Positions 46,635-55,309 of a stretch of DNA of 64,000 nt are shown here, piece by piece. Under the pieces are notes generated by a model, which worked only from the letters and a program-made list of their open reading frames with translations, made no database searches and was not told the origin of the DNA. A program made the position numbers and the translations under genes. Source of the DNA: Oscillatoria sp. CS-180 (GTDB taxonomy: Bacteria; Cyanobacteriota; Cyanobacteriia; Phormidesmidales; Phormidesmidaceae); the NCBI RefSeq assembly GCF_028330965.1, contig NZ_JAQMUB010000081.1, forward strand, positions 205,080 through 269,079. Reading direction: 5' to 3'. How positions within the stretch are numbered: the stretch's first letter is position 1; every line of letters starts with the position of its first letter.

Positions 46635-47126
46635 CTACGGCAAGCGATCCAGAATTGACAACTCATAGTCTGGTTTGTCTTTAGCACGATAGGCTCCCAC
46701 CCAAACGCGGTAGCTGCCCGCCAGCCATTCTCCAGCGATCGCCGGATTGTGGCTACCGCTGTCATCGTTGCACCACACACCGCCTGGCCCCTCCACAATC
46801 AGGGTCGTATCCAGAGCAGACTCTACCCGTATCTCAAGATTCGAGAACGCGGTTTGCAGGGTCACTTCTTCATTCGGGTTGACCGAGATGTAGCCCAAGC
46901 AGGGACCAGTCAAGCTTTGACGAGTGTTGACCACCGTTTCGGCAACGCGATCGCCACCACCGACGCCCTTTAGCACGGTTGGATTCGGCGTAAACCCATT
47001 AGCCAGCGTCACAAAATCAACCTGAGCTTCAGCGGGCAGCCGTTGCAGCCCCTCCAGCAGGACTCCAGCCGACCCAAACATCAATCCAGCCGCAACCAGA
47101 AATGCAACAGACCTCGTAGAACTCAT
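46635..47126 (-). CDS. Secreted protein with a cyanobacterial beta-domain, unknown function
   Basis: 163 residues. A signal peptide (about 7-34: SVAFLVAAGLMFGSAG with AEA processing site) precedes a domain with GPCLGYISVNPNEEVTL and DTTLIVEGPGGVWCNDDSGSHNPAIAGEWLAGSYRVWVG. This C-terminal pattern recurs in cyanobacterial exported proteins and resembles a PPC-type beta-sandwich. Two Cys may pair. Role unknown. Confidence 0.7.
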   Translation of the reverse strand: MSSTRSVAFLVAAGLMFGSAGVLLEGLQRLPAEAQVDFVTLANGFTPNPTVLKGVGGGDRVAETVVNTRQSLTGPCLGYISVNPNEEVTLQTAFSNLEIRVESALDTTLIVEGPGGVWCNDDSGSHNPAIAGEWLAGSYRVWVGAYRAKDKPDYELSILDRLP

Positions 47127-47156
47127 AGGAACACCACGTGTTATTGATCAGTTGTG

Positions 47157-48608
47157 TCATCCTTTAGCCAACTCTAGCGCCTGAGTAATGCGCGGTATAT
47201 CAAACTGCCGCCGGTGCAGAATGAGCCAGGACTCCATTAGGTCAGGCCCCTGCATATCGCCCATTAGCGCAGCTCGCATAGATTTCATCATCAGTCCCTT
47301 TTTAATGCCCTGAGCCTTGACGATCTCATTCACTAAAGATTTGCCGGATGCTGGAGAATCCAAAACAGTGTCTGCCTGTAGCTTCTCTAAAGTGGCTTGT
47401 AGCAGGTCAGCAACGCCTGATTGATGCAGCTGCTGGGTAGCGGCCTCAGAATACTCCATGAGTTCGCTGAAGAAAAAATGTCCCTGTTCCACAGCATCGG
47501 GCAACCGCGTCAGGCTAGGGCCAAGCAGACCCGCGAGAGCCGTCAGCCAGTCCTGATCAGCATCCGGATTGAAGGCATAGCTAGCCTCTTGCCAATAGGG
47601 AATCAGCATCTCCACTAATTCAGCAGCAGGAATGTCGTGCAGGTATTGGCTGTTGAGCCAGTCCAGCTTGTCCCAGTCGAATTTGGCTCCAGCCTTGTTG
47701 ACACGATCAAAACTGAACGTCTTAGCGGCATCTTCCAGCGTGAAGACTTCTTCGCTGTCAGGAGCAGACCAGCCCAACAACGTCATGTAGTTGACTAAGG
47801 CCTCAGCAGTAAAGCCCATTTTTTGAAAATCTGAGATGGAGGTAACGCCGTCTCGCTTAGAGAGCTTTTGTCCCGATTGATTGAGGATTAGCGGCGTATG
47901 GGCAAATTCAGGAACGGTGCCGCCAAGTGCTTCGTACAGCAAGATTTGCTTAGCCGTATTGGCAATGTGGTCCTCACCTCGAATGACGTGAGTGATACCC
48001 ATGTCCATATCGTCTACCACAACCGCCAGGTTGTACAGCGGTTGTCCAATCTCGGCAACGGAAGACGCTCTAGCAACCACCATATCGCCACCCAGGTCAC
48101 TGCCCTGCCAGGTCATGTTGCCCCGCACAAGGTCTTTCCACTGAATGACGCGATCATCGTCAATTTTAAACCGAATCACCGCCTGCCGACCTTCGGCTTC
48201 GTAGGCTTTTTGCTGTTCCTCCGTCAGGTCGCGGTGGCGGTTGTCATAGCGGGGAGCCTGATTCTTTGCCTTTTGCGCTGTCCGCATGGCGTCCAATTCT
48301 TCAGGCGTATCATAAGCACGATACGCCAATCCTTGATCTAGTAGGGTTTGAATGGCCTGACGATACAGATCTAACCGCTGCGACTGAAAGAAGGGACCTT
48401 CGTCCCAAGTCAGGCCCAACCATTGAAGACCAGTCGTGATGTTATCGGTGAATTCGGATCGCGATCGCTCTGTGTCGGTATCTTCGACCCGCAGAATAAA
48501 CTGCCCGCCGTGACGACGAGCAAATAGCCAGTTAAAAACAGCCGTCCGGGCAGTGCCGATGTGTAGATTTCCCGTGGGACTTGGCGCGATACGAACGCGA
48601 ACAGACAT
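47157..48608 (-). CDS. gltX: Glutamyl-tRNA synthetase
   Basis: 483 residues. Class I synthetase motifs are intact: [24 protein letters not shown] (HIGH box) and KLSKRDG (KMSKS box). FILRVEDTD and the C-terminal anticodon-binding domain follow. In cyanobacteria this enzyme is usually non-discriminating and also supplies Glu-tRNA for tetrapyrrole synthesis and transamidation to Gln-tRNA; that is family knowledge. Confidence 0.97.
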   Translation of the reverse strand: MSVRVRIAPSPTGNLHIGTARTAVFNWLFARRHGGQFILRVEDTDTERSRSEFTDNITTGLQWLGLTWDEGPFFQSQRLDLYRQAIQTLLDQGLAYRAYDTPEELDAMRTAQKAKNQAPRYDNRHRDLTEEQQKAYEAEGRQAVIRFKIDDDRVIQWKDLVRGNMTWQGSDLGGDMVVARASSVAEIGQPLYNLAVVVDDMDMGITHVIRGEDHIANTAKQILLYEALGGTVPEFAHTPLILNQSGQKLSKRDGVTSISDFQKMGFTAEALVNYMTLLGWSAPDSEEVFTLEDAAKTFSFDRVNKAGAKFDWDKLDWLNSQYLHDIPAAELVEMLIPYWQEASYAFNPDADQDWLTALAGLLGPSLTRLPDAVEQGHFFFSELMEYSEAATQQLHQSGVADLLQATLEKLQADTVLDSPASGKSLVNEIVKAQGIKKGLMMKSMRAALMGDMQGPDLMESWLILHRRQFDIPRITQALELAKG

Positions 48609-48718
48609 GACGTTATGGTGAAAAGGGGTCAGTCTTCATTCTAGGAGGGGATGTCGGTTCTTAGGCTTGAGTTTCGCTTATCTCACCCCAGAATGACAGG
48701 AGGAAGGATAGTGACACT

Positions 48719-49405
48719 ATGGTGACTTTCCGAAGGATAGACATGAGACAACGATTTTCATTGTTAGGGATCGTAGGGGCGATCGCGGCTTTCAACACGA
48801 TTCTGATATCACCTGCTCGTGCTCAAATCAGGCAGATTACCCGCATCAACGTCATACCCAGTGACCACAACCTCGTCATTCATCTAGAGGCGACCAATGC
48901 AGACCAGGCGACAATCCTGCAAACCTATGTTGGGAACAAAGCGACTTTGGATTTGCTTGTTACACAGTTAAGCGAAGGGCTTGATGCCTTTCAATCTGAC
49001 CCCATCCACGGCATCAGACTGATTTCCATTGAGCCACTTGACACGAACAGCGTACGCATTCGGATTGTCGGTAGTGCTGGTGAGCCAACCGTAGAGATCA
49101 GCCAAGAGGAGACTAGGATTGTCCTGACGGTCACACCGGAAAGATCAGTCAGCTGTCGATATTGTCCACGTCCCGATTATCCCGAGTCAGCTCTAGACAA
49201 TCGCATCGAAGGAACTGTTCTTCTAAGGGTCGAGTTTGATGCCGAGGGTTACGTGACGGGGGCCTCTATCAATCAATCCAGCGGCAATGCCATGCTTGAT
49301 CAAGCAGCATTAGAGGCCGTCTCAAGCTATGAATTTGATCTACATCAGAACTTCAACGACCAAGGCGGTAGCGTCCTACTCGATATTGTGTTTGTGATTC
49401 AATGA
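48719..49405 (+). CDS. Exported AMIN-domain protein with TonB C-terminal domain
   Basis: 228 residues (220 if the ATG at 48743 is used; GAAGGA precedes it). A signal peptide ends SPARAQ. An AMIN-like domain (about 37-140) with INVIPSDHNLVIHLEAT and VRIRIVG is followed by a TonB C-terminal domain (about 148-228): PRPDYPESALDNRIEGTVLLRVEFDAEGYV and AMLDQAALEAVSSYEF. The classical TonB N-terminal membrane helix with Pro-rich spacer is absent, so energy transduction is doubtful. A cell-envelope binding role is likelier. Confidence 0.82.
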   Translation: MVTFRRIDMRQRFSLLGIVGAIAAFNTILISPARAQIRQITRINVIPSDHNLVIHLEATNADQATILQTYVGNKATLDLLVTQLSEGLDAFQSDPIHGIRLISIEPLDTNSVRIRIVGSAGEPTVEISQEETRIVLTVTPERSVSCRYCPRPDYPESALDNRIEGTVLLRVEFDAEGYVTGASINQSSGNAMLDQAALEAVSSYEFDLHQNFNDQGGSVLLDIVFVIQ

Positions 49406-49545
49406 AGATCAATCCCAGGGCCGTTTTGACCACTGCACAAGAGATTTAGATCGTTGTTCAGCATTTTGCACTAGGCAGCGGGTAATGCTCTTAAAATCAA
49501 ACAAACTGGAGAAAGTCATAAAGGCTTTTGGAGGTGGTTACTACT

Positions 49546-49806
49546 ATGACAATGCTTGAAACTGCCATTGCTAAATTACAGCAACTGCCTAATTTTCAGC
49601 TTCAAAAAGTCAGCAATTTTATTGACCTTTTGATGTATCGACAGCAACACAGCACCATCGGTGATGAGAATGAAGGTGAACGTGCTAAAGCGTGGGCAAA
49701 CTGGTTTGAATCTGTTGACCATCTAGAAGTGACTTCAATAAACTCAGTTGGCAACTATCAACAGCATCTGTTGTCTAAGTATCGACAGCAGGGGTTAGAG
49801 CTTTGA
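49546..49806 (+). CDS. Antitoxin-like protein of a PIN-type toxin-antitoxin pair
   Basis: 86 residues from the ATG at 49546 with a strong Shine-Dalgarno (GGAGGT, 49530-49535). The N-terminal MTMLETAIAKLQQLPNFQLQKVSNFIDLLMYRQQ resembles the DUF2281/VapB-like N-terminus (LPxxLQxEVxDFIDFL). Its TGA overlaps the TTG start of the PIN gene by four bases (TTGA), the classic arrangement of type II toxin-antitoxin operons. Confidence 0.7.
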   Translation: MTMLETAIAKLQQLPNFQLQKVSNFIDLLMYRQQHSTIGDENEGERAKAWANWFESVDHLEVTSINSVGNYQQHLLSKYRQQGLEL

Positions 49807-50212
49807 TTCTTTGTGATGCAGGAGTCCTACTGTGTCTAGTTGATCGCACTCAGCCTAAACACGAAGCTTACCGAAATACCTTGATGCAGCTTGCTTCACC
49901 TCTTCTCACAACTTGGTCCTTTTGACGGAAGCGATGTATCTGGCTCTTCATCGAGGCGGGTGGAAGATGCAAAAACAGCTAGGAAAACTGCTTTTGGACG
50001 AGCTGTTGACAGTTTACGAAATCCAAGAGAGGGATTACGTCCGTTTATTGGAATTGATGGAGAAATATCAAGATCGCCCAATGGACTTGGCTGATGCATC
50101 ATTGGTTCTTGTGGCTGAGAATACAGGTTCTCGACGAATCCTTACTCTCGATTCAGACTTCCTGTTCTACCGCATCAGAAATCAGGAGACTTTTGATATT
50201 GTTCAAGTCTAG
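49803..50212 (+). pseudogene. PIN-domain toxin gene interrupted by a frameshift
   Basis: From the TTG at 49803 the frame encodes LILCDAGVLLCLVDRTQP to PLLTTWS-F and then hits TGA near 49920. The next frame continues without gap as VLLTEAMYLALHRGGWKMQ, then DLADASLVLVAE and RILTLDSDF. Together these give the four acidic PIN residues (Asp in CDAG, Glu in TEAMYL, Asp in LADAS, Asp in LDSDF). One missing base near 49918-49925 explains the break, since related PIN proteins typically read TTWPVLTEAMYL. The toxin is probably inactive unless frameshifting rescues it. Confidence 0.8.
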
Positions 50213-50233
50213 TCATGAAGATGCTTTAGGTAT

Positions 50234-50263
50234 CTTGTTCTAACAGAACTGGCAATGGCTATA
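50234..50263 (-). repeat. Dispersed intergenic repeat, copy F (terminal fragment)
   Basis: Only the TATAGCC end survives: on the minus strand TATAGCCATTGCCAGTTCTG followed by TTAGAACAAG. The rest of the repeat is absent. It lies just downstream of the broken PIN gene. Confidence 0.7.
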
Positions 50264-50310
50264 CCCGGAATGCTGTGCTCTGACAAGTCGTTGGGCAGCG
50301 ATCGCACCCT

Positions 50311-50385
50311 TGACCCCAAGCTGTTAGCGAAAATACTCGTCCATCAGTCCGAACGATTTTGTAAGGGGTGATCGGCTGCTACTTC
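50311..50385 (+). repeat. 75-bp direct repeat, left copy
   Basis: Matches 52291-52365 with three differences. The core runs from CCCAAGCTGTTAGCGAAAAT to GGTGATCGGC-GCTACTTC. Both copies can be read as a peptide KLLAKILVHQSERFCKG followed by TGA; the single difference within that peptide is silent (TGT/TGC). This suggests the end of a former coding sequence. The two copies flank the araC and dienelactone hydrolase genes. Confidence 0.88.
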
Positions 50386-50422
50386 ATGTTTTTTCTACAC
50401 ACAAAGAATTCGCCCTACCAGC

Positions 50423-50537
50423 CCTGGGGGATTTAGGGGGCGAATTACGCTATTTGCTGAACCGAGAGAAGAACAACGTATTGACTATCTCGACACGCAC
50501 AGGGATAACTCACTCACAATTTCAAAATTAGCAGGCT
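50423..50537. mobile_element. Partial copy of the MITE seen at 19090-19313
   Basis: Shares TTTAGGGGGCGAAT, CGCTATT-GCTGAACC, GAGAAG, CGTATTG and the terminal block GGGATAACTCACTCACAATT, ending with a relative of the 27-bp inverted end. Only the right half is present; the left end is missing. It ends 22 bases before the AraC-family start codon. Confidence 0.75.
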
Positions 50538-50559
50538 ACTTAATAACTCGCGCTATACA

Positions 50560-51444
50560 ATGCCGAATATGAACCCTGGGGACTGTCGGCATTTCTATTT
50601 TGTTTGGAGCACACAATTGCGTATAGTGGCGATTGAACCGCATCCACACCTTCGGCCCTATGTGCTGAGTTATAGGCTGGTTGAAGACAAGCTAGGAGAA
50701 TTTGCAGGCCTACCCGTTTGGACCTGCCCTGAACCCATTGGTATATTAAGCGCAAACTTCGGGAAGCGATCGCACCACGAGTCGGGCGGCATTCACCCTA
50801 AGGTTGGTTTGCTAGGGGTGCAAACGCACACTCGTCAATGGCTACCCCAATCAGAGACGTTGTTCGTCATGGCCATACTGACCGTCCCCGGCATGATGAT
50901 TTTGTTTCCAGAGATTGGTCAAGATTCTGCTGATAACCTACTGGATGTTGCCGGTTTGTGGGGTGAGCGAAAGACAGAGGCATTTTGGCGCTGCCTTCCC
51001 CACCTAGGGCGACTCGACGCGATGAAAAGCGCTATGGATGAATGGCTCCTAACCCTGCTCAGCGCAGCACCGACTGATGTGAGAAAGCGCCGGTTGCAGC
51101 TACACGAGGTATTGACGTCCAACCAGCGCATCGACACAGCATGTGAGCAACTCGGAATAACGCCAAGAACCCTACAGCGTGAATTTCAACGCCATCTTGG
51201 TGTAAGCCCAAAACAGGTGATGAATTTGCATCGATTGCAACGAAGTATCAGAGCTAATGTCGAGACTACATCCCAGCTCCCCCCGTCAGAATTTGCCGAT
51301 CAAGCTCACGAAATCCGCGCATGGCGTCAATATTTGAACCGAACGCCTAGCCGATATTGCACTGAGAACAGATCGGTGCTGGCTCAAGCCTTTGCCGCTT
51401 CAGCCAAACGAGTCAGCCTGGATCCGACCCTCTTCTACCTGTAG
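50560..51444 (+). CDS. AraC-family transcriptional regulator
   Basis: 294 residues. The C-terminal region (about 190-270) has the two helix-turn-helix segments: IDTACEQLGITPRTLQREFQRHLGVSPKQVMNLHRL and PSEFADQAHEIRAWRQYLNRTPSRYC. The N-terminal part resembles the DUF6597-like sensor of this subgroup (PHPHLRPYVLSYRLVE). It is likely to regulate the hydrolase gene 70 bases downstream. Upstream DNA consists of repeat remnants, so its promoter may be repeat-derived. Confidence 0.85.
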   Translation: MPNMNPGDCRHFYFVWSTQLRIVAIEPHPHLRPYVLSYRLVEDKLGEFAGLPVWTCPEPIGILSANFGKRSHHESGGIHPKVGLLGVQTHTRQWLPQSETLFVMAILTVPGMMILFPEIGQDSADNLLDVAGLWGERKTEAFWRCLPHLGRLDAMKSAMDEWLLTLLSAAPTDVRKRRLQLHEVLTSNQRIDTACEQLGITPRTLQREFQRHLGVSPKQVMNLHRLQRSIRANVETTSQLPPSEFADQAHEIRAWRQYLNRTPSRYCTENRSVLAQAFAASAKRVSLDPTLFYL

Positions 51445-51514
51445 ATGTCGCAAACGTTCAATACAGTCAACGCTGAAAGCTCTACGCTCGTAGCGTTACT
51501 TTTGGAAACTGACA

Positions 51515-52237
51515 GTGAACTCAATATCCATAACTGCGGCGACATACAAATTAGAAGGGATGGAATTCGATCTCTATATCGCACAACCCGAAAGAGTGAC
51601 GCAGGCACTTCCAGCCATTTTCGTCGCTCACGCCTGGGACGGTTTGAATGCCCCCATCGAGAAGATCGCTCGGCAGGTAGCGCAATTAGGCTATGTTGCC
51701 GTTGCCGTTGATGTCTACGGCCAGGGAATGCGAGGCAATCCCATGGGTGACAATTCACGCCTCATGAATCCTCTCCTGGAGGATCGAGGTATTTTGCGTA
51801 ATCGCTTGCGGGCGGGCTATGCAGCCATTGGAGAAATAGAAACAGTAGATGCAACTCGAATGGGTGCGATCGGGTACTGTTTTGGTGGTTCGTGTGTGCT
51901 CGATTTGGCAAGGTCAGTGCCAAAACACCTGAAGGGTGTTGTTAGTTTTCATGGCGGTCTCACTGGCGGCGAACTGAAGGATACAAAGCCAATAGAGGCC
52001 AGTATTCTCATCGAACATGGCTGGGATGATCCTTTAGTTCCGCCAGATGATTACTTAGCATTTGCCCGTGAGATGGATGAGCGTCAGGCTGATTGGCAGG
52101 CACACATTCATGGTGGCGCAGTCCACGCCTTTACCTTTGAAGGCGCAAATATGCCAGAAAAGGGCCTTCAGTATCACGAAGCAGCAGCTCGACGAGCATG
52201 GCAATCCATGCGTAATTTTTTTGCTGACGTTTTCTAG
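51515..52237 (+). CDS. Dienelactone hydrolase family alpha/beta hydrolase
   Basis: 240 residues from a GTG at 51515. The catalytic triad is Cys122 (GYCFGG), an Asp at 170-171 (HGWDDPLVP) and His203 (AVHAFT). The cysteine nucleophile and the HAWDG segment are typical of the dienelactone hydrolase family. Substrate unknown. It sits behind the AraC regulator, and both genes are enclosed by 75-bp direct repeats, suggesting a mobile or duplicated module. Confidence 0.9.
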   Translation: MNSISITAATYKLEGMEFDLYIAQPERVTQALPAIFVAHAWDGLNAPIEKIARQVAQLGYVAVAVDVYGQGMRGNPMGDNSRLMNPLLEDRGILRNRLRAGYAAIGEIETVDATRMGAIGYCFGGSCVLDLARSVPKHLKGVVSFHGGLTGGELKDTKPIEASILIEHGWDDPLVPPDDYLAFAREMDERQADWQAHIHGGAVHAFTFEGANMPEKGLQYHEAAARRAWQSMRNFFADVF

Positions 52238-52290
52238 TTGAAAGACTGCTGCATTCCTGCCTTGGGCTACAGTTGGGCAGCGCGTAAACC

Positions 52291-52365
52291 TGAACCCAAG
52301 CTGTTAGCGAAAATACTCGTCCATCAGTCCGAACGATTTTGCAAGGGGTGATCGGCGGCTACTTC
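52291..52365 (+). repeat. 75-bp direct repeat, right copy
   Basis: Near-identical to 50311-50385 and in the same orientation. It starts 53 bases after the hydrolase stop codon. See the left copy for the peptide it could encode. Confidence 0.88.
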
Positions 52366-52532
52366 TAGCCTTTGAGTACACGCTTAAATAGCACCCGCAA
52401 CTCACAATCACCACCTCCTATAATTTGCCTGTCTTGACTCAATCTGATAAGTCGCCAGACCCGAAAAACTGGCCGCAAATTTTGTAAAGGTTCTGGGTTT
52501 AGGATATTGCGCTTCTGTGGAGACTTTGGCCA

Positions 52533-52910
52533 ATGACTGAAAAATTGGTGGCGGTAGCGATCGCAAACGATGGCAATATTGCTCCTCATGCAGGCAGAGC
52601 ACTGCAATGGAGGGTTTATGTGGTTGCTGATGAAATCAATGCAAGCTTAACGTGGACACTGAATTTAACGGATATCGGTTGCCTCCACGAATGGCATGTC
52701 CGAGGAGACGGTGAACGCCACCCCCTACATTTTGTGGATGTGGCCATCGCGGCTTCTGCAGGTGAAGGGGTTCGGCGAAGGCTACAACAGCGCAATACAG
52801 AACTGCTAACAACCATTGAGGCAAATCCAGATCAGGCTGTTGAAGCCTATTGGAAAGGAGATTTAGCCGCAGGTTTGCCGCATGAAAACCAGCCCTGCCT
52901 CCATACCTAA
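52533..52910 (+). CDS. NifX/NafY-type dinitrogenase cofactor-family protein
   Basis: 125 residues. VAVAIANDGNIAPHAGRALQWRVYVV and HPLHFVDVAIAASAGEGVRRRLQQRN match the dinitrogenase iron-molybdenum cofactor biosynthesis domain (NifX/NifY/NifB C-terminal). The usual carriers bind FeMo-co precursors, but no nif genes are in the window. The protein could be an orphan or act on another metal cluster. Confidence 0.8.
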   Translation: MTEKLVAVAIANDGNIAPHAGRALQWRVYVVADEINASLTWTLNLTDIGCLHEWHVRGDGERHPLHFVDVAIAASAGEGVRRRLQQRNTELLTTIEANPDQAVEAYWKGDLAAGLPHENQPCLHT

Positions 52911-53133
52911 ACGAGAAACAGTCTGGAAGATTAGGAATAAATGAATTTCAAGTTCTCAGTTTTGAGTTTTGAATGATTGAGTTATCAGCGAATCCAAAGC
53001 TCAAAGTTGATACTTAAATAAGTTCCCGCTCCTTAGGCAAGTCCGGACATCTGAGAAATCAATACTGATGGGTATGATGACTGGCCGTAAGCTAACGATG
53101 CTTTTGAGGGCAATTGCCTGAGGTAAACATGTG

Positions 53134-53745
53134 ATGCAGGGACAAGATTGGATGGCGAGCGACGATGGACAGGTTCGAGCCTGTACCCCTCCTCGTGACT
53201 GGACTCTACTGGAAACGCCTTACCACTTTCATCGTTTTCTGACACAGGTAGAGGATGTTCTCAAAGAAACAGCCCATGAGGATGACTGCCTGTCCGCCAT
53301 TCGACATCTGGTCCGCAAATTGGCCCTGAACTCTTATTGGTTACAGATGCAGCACCCTGAACTCAGCACCTTAGACGATATTGCCGTTCAAACGCTTTAT
53401 GACGAAATTGGGTATCCCTTGACGGTGCAAACCAATACCTATCCCCCTGGAGTTGCCTCCCCTGTTCATAATCATGGCACTTGGGGAGTGGTCACTCTGC
53501 TGAAGGGACAGGAGAAAAATACCTTCTGGCAACACACACCCACGCCAGAATTCAAAGATAAAGTGATGCCTGTGGAGGAAAAAGTTTTGCGCCCTGGGGA
53601 TGTTATTAGCTTTTCCCCTGGTGCAATTCATTGCGTCAAGGCCGTTGGGGATACGCCTTTGGTCACGTTTAATATCTACGGTGAAACCCATAGCAAGGCT
53701 CGCTTTGAGTTTGATATCAAAACCCATCAAGCCAAAAACTTTTAG
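53134..53745 (+). CDS. Cupin protein, cysteine-dioxygenase-like
   Basis: About 203 residues from the ATG at 53134 (GTG at 53131 possible; GAGGT precedes both). A cupin core has motif 1 SPVHNHGTWGVVTLLKGQEKN and motif 2 PGDVISFSPGAIHCVKAVG, giving the His-His-His metal site of cysteine-dioxygenase-type enzymes. The N-terminal helical half is also CDO-like. Substrate unknown; thiol oxidation is an inference. Confidence 0.78.
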   Translation: MQGQDWMASDDGQVRACTPPRDWTLLETPYHFHRFLTQVEDVLKETAHEDDCLSAIRHLVRKLALNSYWLQMQHPELSTLDDIAVQTLYDEIGYPLTVQTNTYPPGVASPVHNHGTWGVVTLLKGQEKNTFWQHTPTPEFKDKVMPVEEKVLRPGDVISFSPGAIHCVKAVGDTPLVTFNIYGETHSKARFEFDIKTHQAKNF

Positions 53746-53953
53746 CGCATGAGTACGCCGCAACGGAGATCGCCCCCACAGGACATTGATGATTATTCAG
53801 GGCTTCTCTGAATGCTGAAAGTCCAATGAGGTGGGCGATCGCGATCGCGCAGACCCCAAAACCAGCTCACACCGTCGCAGCGAAAGCGCATTGTCCACTC
53901 AGATGACGATTTATTCGATTTAATAGAGGCATCCATTTCCTGTCTGCTCCAAT

Positions 53954-55309
53954 ATGGCAACGTCTAAAGCTCGCACCCTCGAAGACGCTTATCGCGTCTG
54001 CGACGTTAAACCCCTAGAAGCGTCCCAGCTCGACTATTATGTGCCGTTCAAAGCGCGGCAGGACGCTGTTTTGAGCATACACTCGCTGTTACGGCTTCAA
54101 CGGCCAGGGGACTTTGACAGTTTTCTGTTCACGGGACATGTCGGGTGTGGCAAAACCTCAGAATTGAACCGCATTGCTGACCATTGGCAAGACCAATATC
54201 TCGTGGTTCCGCTACAGGTAGACGAGGAAATTGACGCTAGCGATCTGGAATACACCGATTTATATCTTGTGATTATCAAGCAGGTCGAGTTTGCCCTCAG
54301 GCAGGCAGGCATACGGTTTGACAATGACTTACTGGCTAGCTTTGAGGACTGGTTCAAAGACATTACCCAAGAAACTGAACAAACCGTCGAGCGCTCAGTC
54401 AACGTGAATGCTGAAGCCTCGCTCGGGCCAGAAGCGCCCTTTCTGGCAAAATTTTTGGTCAAGTTGATGGCGCAAATTAAGGCGGGCACGAAAGACAAAG
54501 TCACCATTCGTCAAACGCTAGCCCGAGAAGTGTCTCGGCTGAGAACGGATATTAATCTGCTGCTCGAAGATGGTGCCCAGAAGCTGTGTAAACAGTTTCC
54601 GGAGAAGAAGGGATTTTTGCTGATTTTGGACGGCTTGGATAAATGCCCGCCCGATGTAGCCACTCGCTTATTTATTGACTACGCCGCTCAGATCAAAGAA
54701 CTGTGCTGCACCATTATCTATACGGTTCCCATTGCCATCTTGTACTCGCGGCGTAAGTTGGGCAGCATTTTCGAAAATCCTCACATTATGCCGATGATCA
54801 CCGTTTATCAGTTCAACCGAGAGGCGACTGAACTAGCCTACGACGAAGATGGCCTGAACCAAATGGCGAATTTAATCGAAAACCGGGTTGAGATTGATGC
54901 GGTGTTCGCAGAGCGAGACCTGCTGCTGACGCTGGCCCAGATGAGTGGCGGTCACCTGCGCCAGATGATGCGTATCACTCGACAGGCTCTGTTGACCGCC
55001 ATTGGTCGAGGGCATACTCGCCTGGAAGCCGCTGATGTCACCCATGCGATCAATCAAGAACGCAGCAGCTTCGAGCGGACAGTTTCTGCGTATCCTAACC
55101 CCTACCAAGAGTTGGCCCATGTTGCCGTCAAAAAAGAACTCTCAGATAAAGATATTGGGCGTGATCTGCTCTTTAGCACCGCTATCTTAGAATACGAGGG
55201 GAGTGGTAGTCGATGGCTCTATCCCAATCCCGTCATTCTGGACAGTGAACCCTTCCAACGCGCCCTCACCGAATATGCCTCATCCTCCGACACCTCCGAG
55301 CCAGTCTAA
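53954..55309 (+). CDS. P-loop NTPase, partner of the downstream TPR protein
   Basis: 451 residues. Walker A GHVGCGKT at 61-68 and Walker B FLLILDGLDK at 221-230 define an AAA/STAND-like ATPase. A long helical insert (about 100-215) lies between them. The C-terminal third (about 300-450) is helical and resembles a winged-helix module of the kind found at the end of STAND ATPases (SGGHLRQMMRITRQALLTAI). The last 35 bases overlap the start of the next gene. A function in regulated signalling or defence is a hypothesis; the domain pattern does not say which. Confidence 0.82.
   Translation: MATSKARTLEDAYRVCDVKPLEASQLDYYVPFKARQDAVLSIHSLLRLQRPGDFDSFLFTGHVGCGKTSELNRIADHWQDQYLVVPLQVDEEIDASDLEYTDLYLVIIKQVEFALRQAGIRFDNDLLASFEDWFKDITQETEQTVERSVNVNAEASLGPEAPFLAKFLVKLMAQIKAGTKDKVTIRQTLAREVSRLRTDINLLLEDGAQKLCKQFPEKKGFLLILDGLDKCPPDVATRLFIDYAAQIKELCCTIIYTVPIAILYSRRKLGSIFENPHIMPMITVYQFNREATELAYDEDGLNQMANLIENRVEIDAVFAERDLLLTLAQMSGGHLRQMMRITRQALLTAIGRGHTRLEAADVTHAINQERSSFERTVSAYPNPYQELAHVAVKKELSDKDIGRDLLFSTAILEYEGSGSRWLYPNPVILDSEPFQRALTEYASSSDTSEPV

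Noticed and set aside
49918..49930. Programmed frameshift in the PIN toxin gene
   Set aside because: CTTTTGA looks superficially like the prfB site, but that shift is +1 whereas -1 is needed here, and there is no upstream Shine-Dalgarno or downstream structure of the usual kind. A simple base deletion is the better reading.
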